DNA of 62,848 nucleotides from Conidiobolus incongruus B7586 (Eukaryota > Entomophthoromycota > Entomophthoromycetes > Entomophthorales > Conidiobolaceae). The position numbers and the translations under genes were made by a program. Of this stretch, positions 38,463-51,283 are shown piece by piece. The number at the start of each line of letters is the position of its first letter. Position 1 is the first letter of the stretch. Under the pieces are notes generated by a model. The model ran no database searches, was not told the origin of the DNA, and saw only the letters and a list, made by a program, of their open reading frames with translations. The stretch lies in NCBI GenBank assembly GCA_000697335.1, contig JNEM01010510.1, forward strand, positions 1 through 62,848. Direction: 5' to 3'.

Positions 38463-39766
38463 ATGGAACAATTACTAAAGTGGTCACTCGCTAATAGCAA
38501 ACCCGAAGAGCTAGTTAATCAAGCTAAAAAAGATAACGAACCAGGCAAAAAAATTGTAAATTTTAACAATATTCAAATTTGGATTCAATTACTCATAAAT
38601 TTGTTTAGGATACCTCTATCATTGACCATATTCTGGGCAAAGATGAAGCTACTCAAATGGTTGGTAAGTATTCAAATTATCATAATATTAATATATATTA
38701 TAATGATTTTAATTTTAATTTTAGAGGCTATGCAGGTTATTGCACATCCCGAGACTAGTTTAGAAAATAAGGAAATAGCTTTTGATAATCTGGAAATGGT
38801 AAATTCAAAATATATTAAAATCTTTAGAATAGCTTAACTTACAGTAACTGTGTTTATAATTTATAGTTAGTTGAACATATTGATAACGCTAAAAGTAAGT
38901 TTGATTTATAATTAATAATAAGTTTTATTTACTAAATTTTTAATAGATCTTGAACCTCTTAAATTATGGGAACCTTTAATCGCTCTCTTAGAACACGATG
39001 AACCCGTAATGAGAAAATATGCCGCTTGGGTTTGTGCTACTGCTACTCAAAATAATCCTCAAGCTCAAAAGAATGTAAAATACCATTTAACTTAATTATT
39101 TGGCAATGTGATTAACTTTATATATAGTTCTTAGATCATAATGGTTTACAAGCTTTGATTAAAAGTTTAAAGAATGAGAAAGTACTGGAAGTCCGCAAGA
39201 AGTGTATTTATGCTATTTCCTGTAAGTCATTAACATAAATGGGGAATTTATATGCTTTATTAATTATTGTGTTTTAGGCTCCATTCGTCATTATCAAGAT
39301 GCTTTGACCCAATTCCAAGTTTTGAGCGGTTTTCAATTACTTAGCGAAATCTTGAAAGATCGAAGTAAGTTTAATATAAGTTTGATTAATGATTGATTGA
39401 TATTGACTATGTATTATTAGATGAAAACGAAAATGTTAAATCAAGAATTGTATTTTTATTCAATTCATTGGTTGTCGATGAACCTACTATTTTATCAGTT
39501 TTCAAAGAATTTGAAATTTTTGAAAATTTATTAAACAACTTGAAAGAAGGCTACGGTGGTGAAGATTTCACTGAAAAGGTATATGTTCATTAATATCTTA
39601 GATAACTCCATTTATTAATTCATTTGTTTAGACACTTCAATTCTTCAATACTTCTAGAGGTCTTGATGTCAATCAAAAAGCACAATTAAAGGAATTGATT
39701 CCCAAATTCCAAGCTCAATACCCTGATATTTTGAGTGCTACTGAATGGGCCGAATTAACTGCTTAA
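38463..39766 (+). CDS. FES1: Hsp70 nucleotide exchange factor Fes1 / HspBP1
   Basis: Nine exons join in phase: 38463-38555, 38609-38663, 38725-38798, 38867-38894, 38947-39074, 39128-39221, 39278-39364, 39421-39578 and 39632-39766, giving 283 residues (yeast 290). Fes1 releases ADP from cytosolic Hsp70 and helps send misfolded proteins for degradation. The N-terminus MEQLLKWSLANS is the family signature, followed by armadillo-like repeats: LWEPLIALLEHDEPVMRKYAAWVCATATQNNP is the conserved core, then LDHNGLQALIKSL, VRKKCIYAISCSIRHY and VKSRIVFLFNSLV. No signal peptide is present, so it is the cytosolic form rather than Sil1. The fourth exon is only 28 bases. Confidence 0.95.
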
Positions 39767-40451
39767 ATAGATCCTAAATATTAATAGAATTTTTAATATT
39801 AAATCATGTACTAATACCATTTTCATAATTCACCCTATTGATTTTTTAATTCCAACTGTATAAAATTTCAAAATATATTTTTACAATTTCCATCATATCT
39901 CACAACAGTTATATAATTTAATTACTCTCAACATTGAAAATTCATATGTTTATTTTGAGTATTAATAAAAATTTGTCCAAATTATATGATGGTTACATTA
40001 TTTAAAATAAAAGAATATTTTATTCTCTAACAAACGAAAACAATTCTATTTAACCTCACTTTTCGATAATTCACATTTAATTTTAGTTTTATAATAGCTG
40101 AAATTGACTGATTTCAAATAAACTATTATTAAATTCAGAAATTCTAACGATGAAATGATACACTTTATCTAGGTACTATATAAACTAAGAAATAATATAG
40201 CTTCCCTTACGCTTTTTAACTATAGAATAGTTTGAATATTAGGTATTAAATGATTAAGTAATACTATTTATTTAAAATAATGATATCTATTTTGTAAAGT
40301 ATCCAATCCATTTACAAATTCAAATGCTTTAATTAATCTTTTAATCTTGATCAAAATCCCATAAATCAATAAGAATTAAATCAGTATTATTGAGAATCCA
40401 GTCCATTACCTCAATTCCATTACATTGAATTTAATTTTGAATAATAATAAA
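39767..40451. other. Spacer between FES1 and the Asterix gene
   Basis: Nothing recognisable seen; about 690 bases of AT-rich DNA. Confidence 0.6.
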
Positions 40452-40936
40452 ATGTCTAGTTCAAAATCTAACGATCCCAGAAGAATTGATCAAGTTATTC
40501 ACTTCCATATCCCAGTTGAAGTTCAACCAGATCAAGCTGATAACGAATTATTCACAGTCGCCGCTGTTTTATTATGTAAGTAACATTATTTATTCATACA
40601 TCTTTTTTACTCATCTCCATCTCTATTTAGCCTTATTAGGTTTTGTCATGAGAGTAAGTTATTCAATATATCAATCAAGTATATAGTTATATTGATAATA
40701 ATTTTTAATTTTTAGAATCGTTGGGCCAGTTGGGGTTCACTATTTTTAGCTCTCTGTGGTTCTATTAACGAAAAAGTTTTAACTAGTTCTAACGAGAAGA
40801 AACCTTTCTGGACTACTTTTATGTAATTTATTATTTTTATTTATAGAACTGTATTTAACAATTGTTTAGGTTTGCAATTGTCAGTTTAACTATTCAATAC
40901 ATTCCTTTATTGTTAGAGCCTCAATTGATGGATTAA
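40452..40936 (+). CDS. Asterix / PAT complex subunit (WDR83OS family)
   Basis: Four exons join in phase: 40452-40575, 40631-40653, 40716-40822 and 40870-40936, giving 106 residues, the same length as the human protein. Asterix pairs with CCDC47 in the ER membrane PAT complex and shields polar membrane segments during insertion. The N-terminal SNDPRR motif is conserved in the family, followed by a polar stretch and three membrane helices (about LFTVAAVLLSLLGFVMR, WASWGSLFLALCGSI, and TTFMFAIVSLTIQYIPLLL). The RNRWASW segment matches the family's KWCAW region. The second exon has only 23 bases, so the gene is invisible to simple frame scanning. Confidence 0.9.
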
Positions 40937-41736
40937 AATTATATTTTTATCAATATAACTAATTTAAAGAAATACCATTTTAACAAATTTTTGACTATAG
41001 ATATTCAAATTATCCAATTGTGATATCTATTATTAAATGACTATGATCAGTAATTTCAAGTTATATCCTTCAATAAATACTATCAGCTCAATAACCACGG
41101 TGCTGTCATTTAATTATTGATATGTTTATTAATTAAAATTTTCACATTATTTCATTATGATTATTGAAATTACAATATTTTTAAACTCGGGTGAATAATG
41201 AATTAGTATTTTAAATGCTTGGTCTTTAATATTATTTAAGATTGGCTATTAAATAAATCACTACGAATATTTAATGTAGTAATTATCCAAGTATTATGTT
41301 ATCATATTAATATTAGGATGAAATATATTATTAATTTCAATATCTAAACAATAAACAATTTCCAATTGAAATAATTTCAGTATTAATGCATCAATATCAA
41401 TCATAAGAAATAATTTTCAAACGTTATCTCTAAGCTTGTTTATATCATTTGTTTTGGAAGATGGAAAAATGAAAATTTGATAAAATTATATATTGAGGTT
41501 TGAATAGTTAAACATTAGGATAATTATTTATTTTCAAAATCCAAATATATAATTTAAATAACACATTAATAATTAGTACATATTATATTTTAATTCAAAT
41601 GGTATAGATATACATCAACAAATTGCATTATTTCTCAAAGTATATCTTATTTTTATTTCTGACGAATTATCCAATTAGTTATAGACTGTTCAAGTTTGGG
41701 AGGGAAATCATTGGTGGAAAAGTGTGTAATTAACAA
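40937..41736. other. Spacer between convergent Asterix and sulfite oxidase genes
   Basis: Nothing recognisable seen; about 800 bases of AT-rich DNA. Confidence 0.6.
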
Positions 41737-43198
41737 TTAGATCTTGGGATTTTGCATCAATTGTACAACGTCCCAGCTATTGTTCATGACTCCTCTATAA
41801 TTCCAAATGGGTTCTTTAGGTTGTGTATTAGAAGAGGAATCCCCTAAAAATGGTGATTAAAATATGCTTTATGTGTTGTCGTTGAATATAACTTACAAGC
41901 TCTGCAGATAATTTTAGAGACATTTTTCAAGGATTTAACTTCAACTTGCCAGAGACACCATGACCAGTATCCGTGTCCGGTTTTTTCTTGATGTAATTTG
42001 GCAATTAACCAAGTTTGACCCAAATCTAATGAAACTTCAACTCTAGTAATCTTTCTGCCACCACCAGAGATAGCATAACCTTTAATAACATTAGAATCTG
42101 TCAAAGGATTTTGTTCGGAAGGAGTACAGATAACGGATTGAACATTCATTTCTTGAATTGATTCACAGCGATCCCAATACTCTTCAAGATTTGTTTCATT
42201 AGCCTAACTCATTTAATTCTATCAGAAAAAGATCATTATTTAATAAAGAATAAAAGTTTACCTCTGGTGGTAATATTTTATAATCTCTTTGTTGGTAAAA
42301 TGAAGGGCTTTCCTTTTCTCTGATCTCTATTTTATTTAAGTATTTAACTGATCTAGCACCAATAACACCTAAACAAAGTCAATATATAATTATATATAAT
42401 ATTTAAAAAATTAGCTCAACGTACCTGGTACAATCATTCTTACTGGATAACCGTGATCTCTAGATATAACTTCATCATTCATTTCATAAGCTAAAATAAC
42501 ATCTTTGCAGGGATCCATAGCGCATTCTAAAGGAATACTACTACCGTATACTTTGTCTTCTTCGCAAGGTCCAAATGATTCCATCCAGACGTGAAGATTC
42601 TTTCCCTTCCATTCATGTCCGTCTGCGGATAAACCAGCTTTAATGAGGATTTCACGAAGGGGAGCACCAGTCCAGTATGAATTAGCGATGGTACCAGGAC
42701 CCCAAATGACACCTTTAACCTTTTTGACTTTGTCTAATCCATTACGACGATTACCTGCGCACTGTTTCTATATTAATTGAAATACTCAAATATTTAGTTG
42801 GTTTAACTTACTTGGAGAGCTGCCAAAATTCTAAGTTTACTATAGTTCTTTTTAAGAGCGTCCATAGATAAATCGAAAGGCTTGGGTACAAGGCCACATA
42901 TGGATATTTTATGGGTATTTGCATCAATAAGAGGGATCGGACCGTGATTTCTCTTGAAGAAGACATCTTTGTTAGTGATATATTCTTCTACCAACTGCTT
43001 AAGAGGTGGTTCAGCATTAAAAGGAGTCTGACCTCTAACAATAAACTGTTTGTTAGGACGCTCTGGTTCATATGGGAACTTGAGCTCGTTTCTTTTGGAA
43101 GGTGGGAGATCCCAATGCACCTTAGCCTCCCCTACTTCATAGATACTCTGGTCATTTTTAGTTGTGGAGGACATTTTTATTGGAATTCTTTGAATCAA
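41737..43198 (-). CDS. Sulfite oxidase (molybdenum cofactor enzyme, no cytochrome b5 domain)
   Basis: Five exons join in phase: 43198-42812, 42761-42425, 42368-42262, 42203-41897 and 41843-41737, giving 414 residues. The enzyme oxidises sulfite to sulfate using molybdopterin. The exon 1/2 join restores ALQCAGNRRNG, whose Cys binds molybdenum. Also seen: FKRNHGPIP near the start of the cofactor domain, GPGTIANSYWTGAPLREIL, MNDEVISRDHGYPVRMIVPG, VKYLNKIEI, then the C-terminal dimer domain (GYAISGGGRKITRVEVSLDLGQTW) and the end PIWNYRGVMNNSWDVV. There is no N-terminal haem domain and no clear mitochondrial presequence, so it may resemble the plant peroxisomal type that uses oxygen. The last residues, Pro-Lys-Ile, are at best a weak peroxisomal signal. 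The true start may be Met9 (43174), since MSSTTKND is a more usual beginning. Confidence 0.93.
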
Positions 43199-44984
43199 AT
43201 CAACAAAATTAAATTTGGATTAATTAAAATGGTGCAAATCGGATATTTATACCAATCATTCAGTCAATCCCAATTTGGCAATCCAGTCCACTAAAATTTC
43301 ATTTTATCCAAGTTGTATCAATTTCATTAAAAATAGATCATACATAACAATTAAAATAATCATATTATTGGTTGAATGTTCTCAAATAGATATCAAACTA
43401 TTTTTAAACAAAAAAAGATTCTATTGTTAAATGCTGTACTTTCGTAACATTCATAATAACGTAATTGATCCTTAAAACTATGACGAAACTCAATATTGGT
43501 TTTTCATAATAAATTTTCCAGGTATTGATTATTGTATGTTGATCAGATTAAGGAATCATTCGAATTGATCTGGTTAATAAAATTTTCGATTAGGAATTTT
43601 ATTGAAAAATGATGTTTATTTAAATGATATCATGTCGAGTGAATGAATAGTAAAAATAATAAAAGGAGTCTAGGCATATATTGATATACTATATACATAT
43701 ATATATCATTTTATTCTAGTTATTATTTATAGTTGCTGTATAAAACTTGACTAATAATATTATTCATTTAATCGGGAGAGTAACGTTGAAAATTGTTGGA
43801 ATATTATATGGATATTCGGGGCGGATTAACATTTTTACAACTGCGTAATATTAATTACAAGATGGTAAAAAAGTTAAATAATTCAAATGAATAATGGACA
43901 ATTTCTGGTTCATTTCATATATCATAATACTTATCAATTGTTTAAAATTTTTAAATTCAATAATTTATTCGATCACCACATAAATATTGTTCTTAGCAAC
44001 TTTTATAAAATTCGATATATTACCAAATTTGGATATGATAAATATTTGAATAACAATGTGTAACTGATATGAAAAATGATTTGAATATAAGTATTGTTGT
44101 TAATAGTATAATTTTCTGAAATATATATTATATAAACTCTAAAATATTAAATACATAATTCTGTTGAAAATGATTTTCTCATATTTATTTAAAACACGAA
44201 TGAATAATCAAATTTATCTTTAATAGTTTTTCTTATTCATGAGCATCCTAGAGAATCTATTAATCTTGAAAAATAGCAATAAAATTGATAATATTATTAA
44301 TAGATAATGAATTAGTCAAGGATTGTTGTATTTTAGTTTTAACTCTGATCAACTAATGCTTTTACCATGATAAGAATAATACTCAAGTGTTATCTTATCA
44401 ATAAATAATTTATTTGTAATTTATATTTAAATATATTTGAAAATCATTCAATAATTTGAAAATATTTTCTATCATCGGAGTTAACATCATAATTATATAC
44501 TGCATATACTATCTTATCTATAGCTAATAGTAAATATTGTAATTATTCATTAAAACAATAGTCGTTATTATATATATATATATCAACAATAATATGAAAT
44601 TGTGTAATGATGTTCACTCACAATTAGATATCAAGTAGCATTATTAAAATAATTTTCATTTTTAAATAATAGTGAGATGTATTTCAAAAATAAAATTTTC
44701 AAAACAAACTCTAAATCTAATGAATGTTCAATTACAATTTATTAATGAAGCATTATGTTAATAACCATGCATCAAAATAAATATATATGCTATTTTATTT
44801 AATCAAAAAACATCAGTATTTTAGATTCCAGAAGAATTGAAAGGATATTGAAAATTATTTGATCCCATAAATTAAATTTTTTTAAATATAATATTTATAT
44901 ATGTAAATCCAAGTCATTAACAATTATACCAATATTAATTAATAAAATCAAATAGGATATTTATTGTTAAAATAGTACTTCTAA
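43199..44984. other. AT-rich intergenic DNA, no gene seen
   Basis: About 1.8 kb with no exon chain or RNA gene that I can support. A small less AT-rich patch lies at about 43775-43850. Confidence 0.6.
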
Positions 44985-46568
44985 ATGTTTAATAAAAGAG
45001 GTTTTGTAACTGGTATAGGTTTAGTGACTCCTTTGGGCAATTCGATTGCCTCAAATTGGGCTAAATTAATATGATCCCAGCAAGGTATTGTAAACTCGAT
45101 CAGTATTACCAATCGAAAAAAGAGAGTTTGAAAGACTCAAAAAACAAGGCTGAGTTGGAGAGACTTGAAGAATTAAATATTTCCCAAAAGTCCAGTTCGA
45201 GAATTGGTGGTGTTATTGATTTTGATACTAAGGATCTCGAGGGTCAATTAGTAATAACATTAACTATTTGATTTAATATTTAACTATCTTTTTCACAAGG
45301 ATGACCGATTGATACCAAAATTTATCAAATATGGTGCTTCTGCAGTTCATCAAGCCTTAACTGATGCTGCTTGGTTTCCCAAATCTGACGATGATTGTCT
45401 CCATACTGTACATATTACAGTTAATATCAAATTCCATATTTTGGCATTATTTAGGGTGTCTGCTTTAGATCGGGAATTGGGTCATTGATAGATACTGTTA
45501 ATACATATAAACATTTAGACAATGAAGTAATTTAGCATTATTCATTTTATATAAACATACTTTAACAAATATACTCATTATTTAGAGTTATAATAAAGTA
45601 AGTCCATTTTTCGTTCCTAGAATTTTAGTCAATATGGTTGCTGACCATATCACCATTAAATATGGTTTCAGAGTAAGTGTCTCATCCAATCAAACTTAGT
45701 GCACTTGTTAAATGAAATCTTTTTATTCAGGGACCTAATCATTCAGTTTCTACTACATGCATCACTGGTGCTTATTGTATTGGTAACGCATATCGTTTCA
45801 TTCTCCATGGAGATGCTAAAGTAATGGTAGCTGGCGGCTCCGAGCCTTCTCTTAATCCTCTCTTCTATTCTGGCTTTGGAAGAGCAAAATCCCTATTAAC
45901 ATCATTTAATGATACCCAAGGTCAGGCCTCTAGTCCATTTGATTCCAAGCGTGATGGTTTCGTCGTTGGTGAGGGTGCTGGTGCCGTTGTTTTAGAAAGT
46001 TAGAACATGCAAAACAAAGAGTAGCACGCATCCATGCTGAAGTGAAGGGGTATTTACTTTCTGGGGATGCACATCATATCACCTCCTGATGATGCTAGAG
46101 ATGCTTATAGCGCAATGCAAAGAGCTTTATCAACAGCTTAACTTAGACCTGAGCAACTTGATTATATCAATGCTCATGCTCCTTCAACTCCCAAAAGTGA
46201 ATATTCAATTTTTATAGTTTAATAATTATTAATCATATTTCCTAGGTGATGCTTTGGAACAATTAGCCATTGAAAAATTACTTGGCTCATCAGCTCATCT
46301 GAATGATTAAAAATTAGCAGTTTCATCATCTAAGGGGGTGTGGACATCTATTAGGGCTGCTGGAGCTGTAGAATCTATTTATACTATTTTAGCGTTGCAC
46401 CATGTGGTCTTACCACCTATTTTAAATCTTGAAAACCCAGAACCTTCTCAAACTGGCATGGAAATTAATTTAGTTCCTCAAACATCTCAACAAGGTGATA
46501 TTAAATATGCTCTCAGCAATTCTTTTGGATTTGGAGAGACTAATGCTAGTTTGCTTTGGAAAATTTGA
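44985..46568 (+). pseudogene. Decayed mitochondrial 3-oxoacyl-ACP synthase (KAS, CEM1/OXSM family)
   Basis: Family landmarks are kept in order but not in one frame: KRGFVTGIGLVTPLGNSIASNW at the start, [30 protein letters not shown], the catalytic-Cys region STTCITGAYCIGNAYRF, MVAGGSEPSLNPLFYSGFGRAKSL, FDSKRDGFVVGEGAGAVVLE, INAHAPSTP (first His of the triad) and NSFGFGETNASLLW. In-frame stops are TGA at 45072, TAA near 46139 and TAA at 46308. Frame changes fall near 45130, 46000 (in the VLEKLEHAKQR segment), 46075 and 46338 (the KGATGHLLGAAGAVE segment with the second His). Introns with usable GT/AG sites remain, so this is a decayed original or a DNA-level duplicate, not a retrocopy. The working enzyme would make octanoyl-ACP for lipoic acid in mitochondria; another copy presumably serves. 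Confidence 0.88.
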
Positions 46569-47216
46569 GTAATTTAAATTATTGAAATATTAAAATTAGC
46601 ATATATATCGCCATTTACAAAATACGTCCATTGCATTCAATTTTAAAACTTCCACCTGTAAATTATGCAATTTAATACCTAATATCATTCAATAGTATTA
46701 TGGCTTGTTGATCGAAATAGCCCTTTGTGTATGTATAGTGATTTCACTCTATTACCTTGTTAATATTTTATTATAACATTAATTTGAATATAATGCCCAA
46801 AATAAGAGTATAAAATTTGGCTGTAAAATTCAGTATATTAACATATTCAGCCACTTAATAAAAATGCATTAATAATCAATATTACAGGGTTACTCAATTA
46901 TGAATGATACCAGTATAATGATAATTCTATGACCTAATCCAACAACTTTCACATGTTATTATGCGGTAACATACCAAATCCCATAATAATTTTCTAAATT
47001 CGGCTTATTAGTTGTATTTTAACTACCTTTTAAAAAAATATTAAATGGATCAATACCCCTAATATAATATCATCCTTTTTAATTTTAATATCTATTAATT
47101 GTTAAAATATTATATTATTAATTCTTTCATCAATATATAAAATTTATTGAAATTTTAGTTTGATTTTTTAATTTCTTTCAAATTAATACTTATATTTTGT
47201 GACAAAATAAATCAAA
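46569..47216. other. Spacer between the KAS pseudogene and MSP1
   Basis: Nothing recognisable seen; about 650 bases of AT-rich DNA. Confidence 0.6.
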
Positions 47217-48715
47217 ATGCAATCAACAAATAGAAAATATGTGACTGAGAGTAATGAATACGATACAAATATTAAATATGTTTAATATTAACTTAATTTT
47301 ATTATCTAGTTGCTTTATTTCTAGTCTCGCAAGTTTTATTTTTCTATGGTTTAAAGTATGTTATGTCCAGCTTAGACCCTTCTAGAGAGAAGAGAAAAGA
47401 AGCCGAAGCCAAGGCTAAAACTTTATTAGATCGTTATGGTGTGAGTATATATTAGATTATACTATTGTAGGTGTATTTATAAATTTGTAGATTAAAGATT
47501 TGAAATTAACTGAATATGAACAAATTATCGCTACCGAATTAGTTCATCCTGACGAAATTGGTACTACTTTTCAAGGTACTCAAATCACTTAAAATATTTA
47601 TATTAGAAATTTATTAATGTTAATATGAATTTAGATATTGGAGGTATTTTCACCATGTTTTTATTTAAAAACTTAATTTTATTTATTTGTATATTATCAA
47701 ATTAAGGTTTAAACCATATTATTGACGATTTAAACGAAACCGTCATTTATCCTTTGCGCTATCCCAATTTATTTTCCCAGTCTAACTCTTTGTTAACTCC
47801 TCCTAAAGGTGTTTTGTTGTATGGTCCTCCAGGTAATTATTACAATATTTTCAGTAATTGGGCTTAGTTTAATAATCATAAATTTAAAGGATGTGGTAAA
47901 ACTATGTTAGCTAAAGCTTTGGCCAAAGAATCTGGTGCCACCTTCATTAATATGAAAGTATCCACTTTAACTGATAAATGGTATGGTGAATCCAACAAAT
48001 TGGTCGCTGCCCTCTTTTCTTTAGCCTATAAAATTCAACCTTGTATTATATTTATCGATGAAATCGACTCATTCTTAAGGGAAAGAAGATCTAACGATCA
48101 TGAAGTCACAGGAATGTTAAAAGCTGAATTTATGGCTCTTTGGGACGGCCTTACATCGGGTTCCAATACTAGAATTATGGTATGTTTATCCATATTTGAT
48201 TATTATTTAAAATCCCAATTAACTATTATGATAGATTCTGGGTGCTACTAATCGTCCAACTGATATTGGTAATTTGTCCTCTAGGAATATGTATTCAATT
48301 AATTTCTAATATTGCATTTATAGATCAAGCTATTTTGAGGAGAATGCCCAAGAAATTCAGCATTCAACCACCTCAAAAGGAACAGCGTAATGCTATTTTG
48401 AAACTCATTCTCAAAGACTCCAAGCTTACTCCCGATTTTGACTTTGACCTGTTGGCCGAAGTCACTGAAGGACTCTCTGGCAGTGATCTTAAGGAAGTGT
48501 GTCGAGATGCTTTAATGATTCCTATCAAAGAGTGTATCAAGCTCCAGCGTTCCGAATCCAATCAGTCATATCAAGGTGAGCCTTTAGAAGCGCGTCCTCT
48601 CAGAACAAATGACGTTTTAGAGTCGGCGTTGCGATTGGGACATATTCACTCTGATGATAAGTTGAATAATTTGATTAATCTCAAAATGCCATTACCTGAA
48701 GAACCCCAAGATTAA
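47217..48715 (+). CDS. MSP1: Outer mitochondrial membrane AAA ATPase Msp1 / ATAD1
   Basis: Eight exons join in phase to about 366 residues (yeast 362). A short N-terminus is followed by a membrane helix at about 12-28 ([18 protein letters not shown]). The linker has [22 protein letters not shown]. The AAA domain follows: DIGGL, Walker A GPPGCGKT, Walker B IIFIDEID with [11 protein letters not shown], sensor region ILGATNRP, arginine finger in LRRMP, and C-terminal [14 protein letters not shown]. Msp1 pulls mislocalised tail-anchored proteins out of the outer mitochondrial membrane and peroxisomes. The DIGGL motif is built over a 9-base microexon (47635-47643) lying between two introns; the exon before it ends at 47575 and the next begins at 47707. 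Identification is firm. Confidence 0.95.
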
Positions 48716-50336
48716 TTCATATTAGTTATACTCCATCGAATACAAGCTCATATAATTTATTTTAATATAAATAAATTAGATATATCTCTTTTTAGCATAT
48801 AAATAATTATCCTATATCAAAAACATTTAATACACTTTTTTGGCTATTTAGCTATTCGACTCTAATAACAGATATTTGATTGACTCGAAATCCGTGAATA
48901 TGAAATGATAATCTACTAGTGTTTACTAATCTGATAATGGATGGTAAATTAATAAAACTTTTAATATTGATTATCTTAAACAAATTATATTTGGACATCC
49001 TTATTTTCAAAGATTTAATAATAATCGGTTTGAAACGTTTATTTTATATCAATTTAATAGTATCAAATAATTAAATATTATAATAAAAATTTTACAAATA
49101 TAACTCTACTTTCATTTTACAACAAATAATGACAATTACATTATTTGTTGAAAATACTATCAATTTAAAAATAATGGAGTACATTTTAAAAAAATTAGGT
49201 ACAATAGAGCATATTAACCGCTTTTATGGATGAATATTTGATATATGATACCATATTATCATTGTACTACAATTTTATTTATGCATGAACACTTATTGAA
49301 AGCACTCAATTCTATATTATTTTTAATTTATGAAATATGTATTAAAGATATGAACTATTGGTGAATACATACATGTATAATATTTGCTAGCTATTATACT
49401 AATCAATTTTTAATGTATAAATAAATAGAAAAGAATGAAAGTTCTAAAATCTTTTAAAATCATATACGACATTTTATTAGTTGTGAAATCAAAATATATT
49501 CCAAAAACAAATGAAATTACCCCTTATATCCTCAATATAATAACATTAAGTCAAAATAAACTCAATAAATTTTCTGGATATTTCGAAATGAATATCCAAG
49601 TTTGATTAGGAGGTTCTTTAGAGGATATTTCAATTAATATTCCAAAATAAGCGATAAAAAGACTTTCAAATTATGTAATTTACTAAATTTCTTTTAGGAA
49701 TTAATGCCACAATTCCATCATCCATATAGCCATATAGATTTTATCTAATTGGTAATTACTGTAATAATTTTATTACACTAAATAATCAGTTAACTTGATT
49801 GGGCAAAGAAATGGAGTGATCAATTCTCAAATATTATATTAGCTAATAGGTGTATGTGCCAAAAAGTTTGATTTTTCCCTTGTTGACATGTGATTTCAGT
49901 TCAATCTTAAATATAACTCTTAAATTTCTAATCATTTAAATAATCTAATACAAATATATAAATATCCTATATTTGAAATCCTATTTTATTGGGAATTAAA
50001 CTATGAATATATGTATATATTATATAGCAAATGTTATATTATAGGTAAATGTCATTTTGAAAGCTTCAGTATTATGGCAAATTATTATATATAATTGAAA
50101 TATTTTTAATATACAGAATGAAAAGCATTAGATGATATAAATCCAAATTTACTTAATTGAGATTAATCTGGACTCAACTCTTTTTCCAGATATCTAACAT
50201 TTGAATCAAATTATTATTCGCATTAAATTTATCTTTGGGCTAAAACTCTGGCTATGAATAAGAATATAAATACCTCAATAAAGTTCAATATAGACCATTC
50301 TTTAATATATATTCATCATTAATCTAATAATAAATT
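48716..50336. other. AT-rich intergenic DNA, no gene seen
   Basis: About 1.6 kb between MSP1 and the secreted-protein gene with nothing that I can support on either strand. Confidence 0.6.
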
Positions 50337-51283
50337 ATGAAATTGATACATCAAATGATAATTTTTCACTTATTTTTAATTAGTATTGTTATTGGATTAG
50401 GTAAATTACTTATTCAAAATACTTTGAATATGCTATTCATTAGAATTAATAGATAATATCAATAATAATAATAATTCTACAGAAATTGATATTGGAAAGA
50501 GTCGTCAAAATTCTGATAATATTAAGGATAGCATTAGAGTGAATGATGATAATAAAAATTCTAATGATTCTGAATCGAAATTGGACAAAAATGACCAAAG
50601 TAAAAAATCCGAAGAACAGAATAAAGAGAAACCAGAGGAAAAAGACAAAAAAGAGAAAAAGGCAGATGAAAATGAAAAGGAGGATAAGAATGACAAAAAA
50701 AATAATGATGATAATGTTAAAGTTAGTGCTAAAGACAGGTTGGGCGTATCCATTGAACTAGTAAAACCGGTGAGATGGGAAGCTGTTCAAGGCATTTTGC
50801 TCGCCATTGGAGAAACAGTTGAATTCGAATGGAAGTGGGCCAAAGATGTCAAGCCTAAGAAAAATCCCAAGGGCTTTAACTTACTAGCTGTGAGGTATGT
50901 CTCCGGAAATATTGCAAGATACCCCATTGCCACCAATCTATCAGCTTCCACTTTCAAATATACATTGGATGCCAAATCCGAAAACAACACTATGCTAATT
51001 GAATCTTTGGTTGAAGCAAACGATTATCTACTATATATCTACGACTCTGCCAACGGTGACAATTATCTGGGAACAGATGGTGCTTTCCATCCTTTTAACG
51101 TGAGAATGAAATTGTATCGATCTCGCACACGTAAGTGAATTTAATACTATGACTCTCCATTGTACTAAATTTTAGATATTTTTAGCAAGTGGATTTCTAT
51201 TCAATGATGCCCGACAAGCTATCATCACTCAATATTGTATGCCCTTCTTGGTTTTGTATTCAATAGCTTATTTAATATATTAA
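50337..51283 (+). CDS. Secreted or membrane-anchored DUF7137-like protein
   Basis: Three exons join in phase: 50337-50400, 50453-51130 and 51186-51283, giving 279 residues. The first exon is a signal peptide (MKLIHQMIIFHLFLISIVIGLG). A long charged linker of about 100 residues follows, nearly all Asn, Asp, Lys, Glu and Ser. A beta-rich domain runs from about 128 to 255: SIELVKPVRWEAV, GETVEFEWKWAKDV, LLAVRYVSGNIARYPIA and NDYLLYIYDSANGDNYLGTDG. The last pattern (a short strand, then IYDS, then GYLG...F) resembles the fungal extracellular DUF7137 domain. The end YCMPFLVLYSIAYLIY is hydrophobic and could be a GPI signal or a membrane anchor. The family call is from memory of the domain's layout and is moderate. 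Confidence 0.72.

Noticed and set aside
44985-46568. Reading the stops in the KAS gene as sense codons of a changed genetic code
   Set aside because: TAA, TAG and TGA all occur as breaks there, together with frame changes, while neighbouring genes end normally with these codons.
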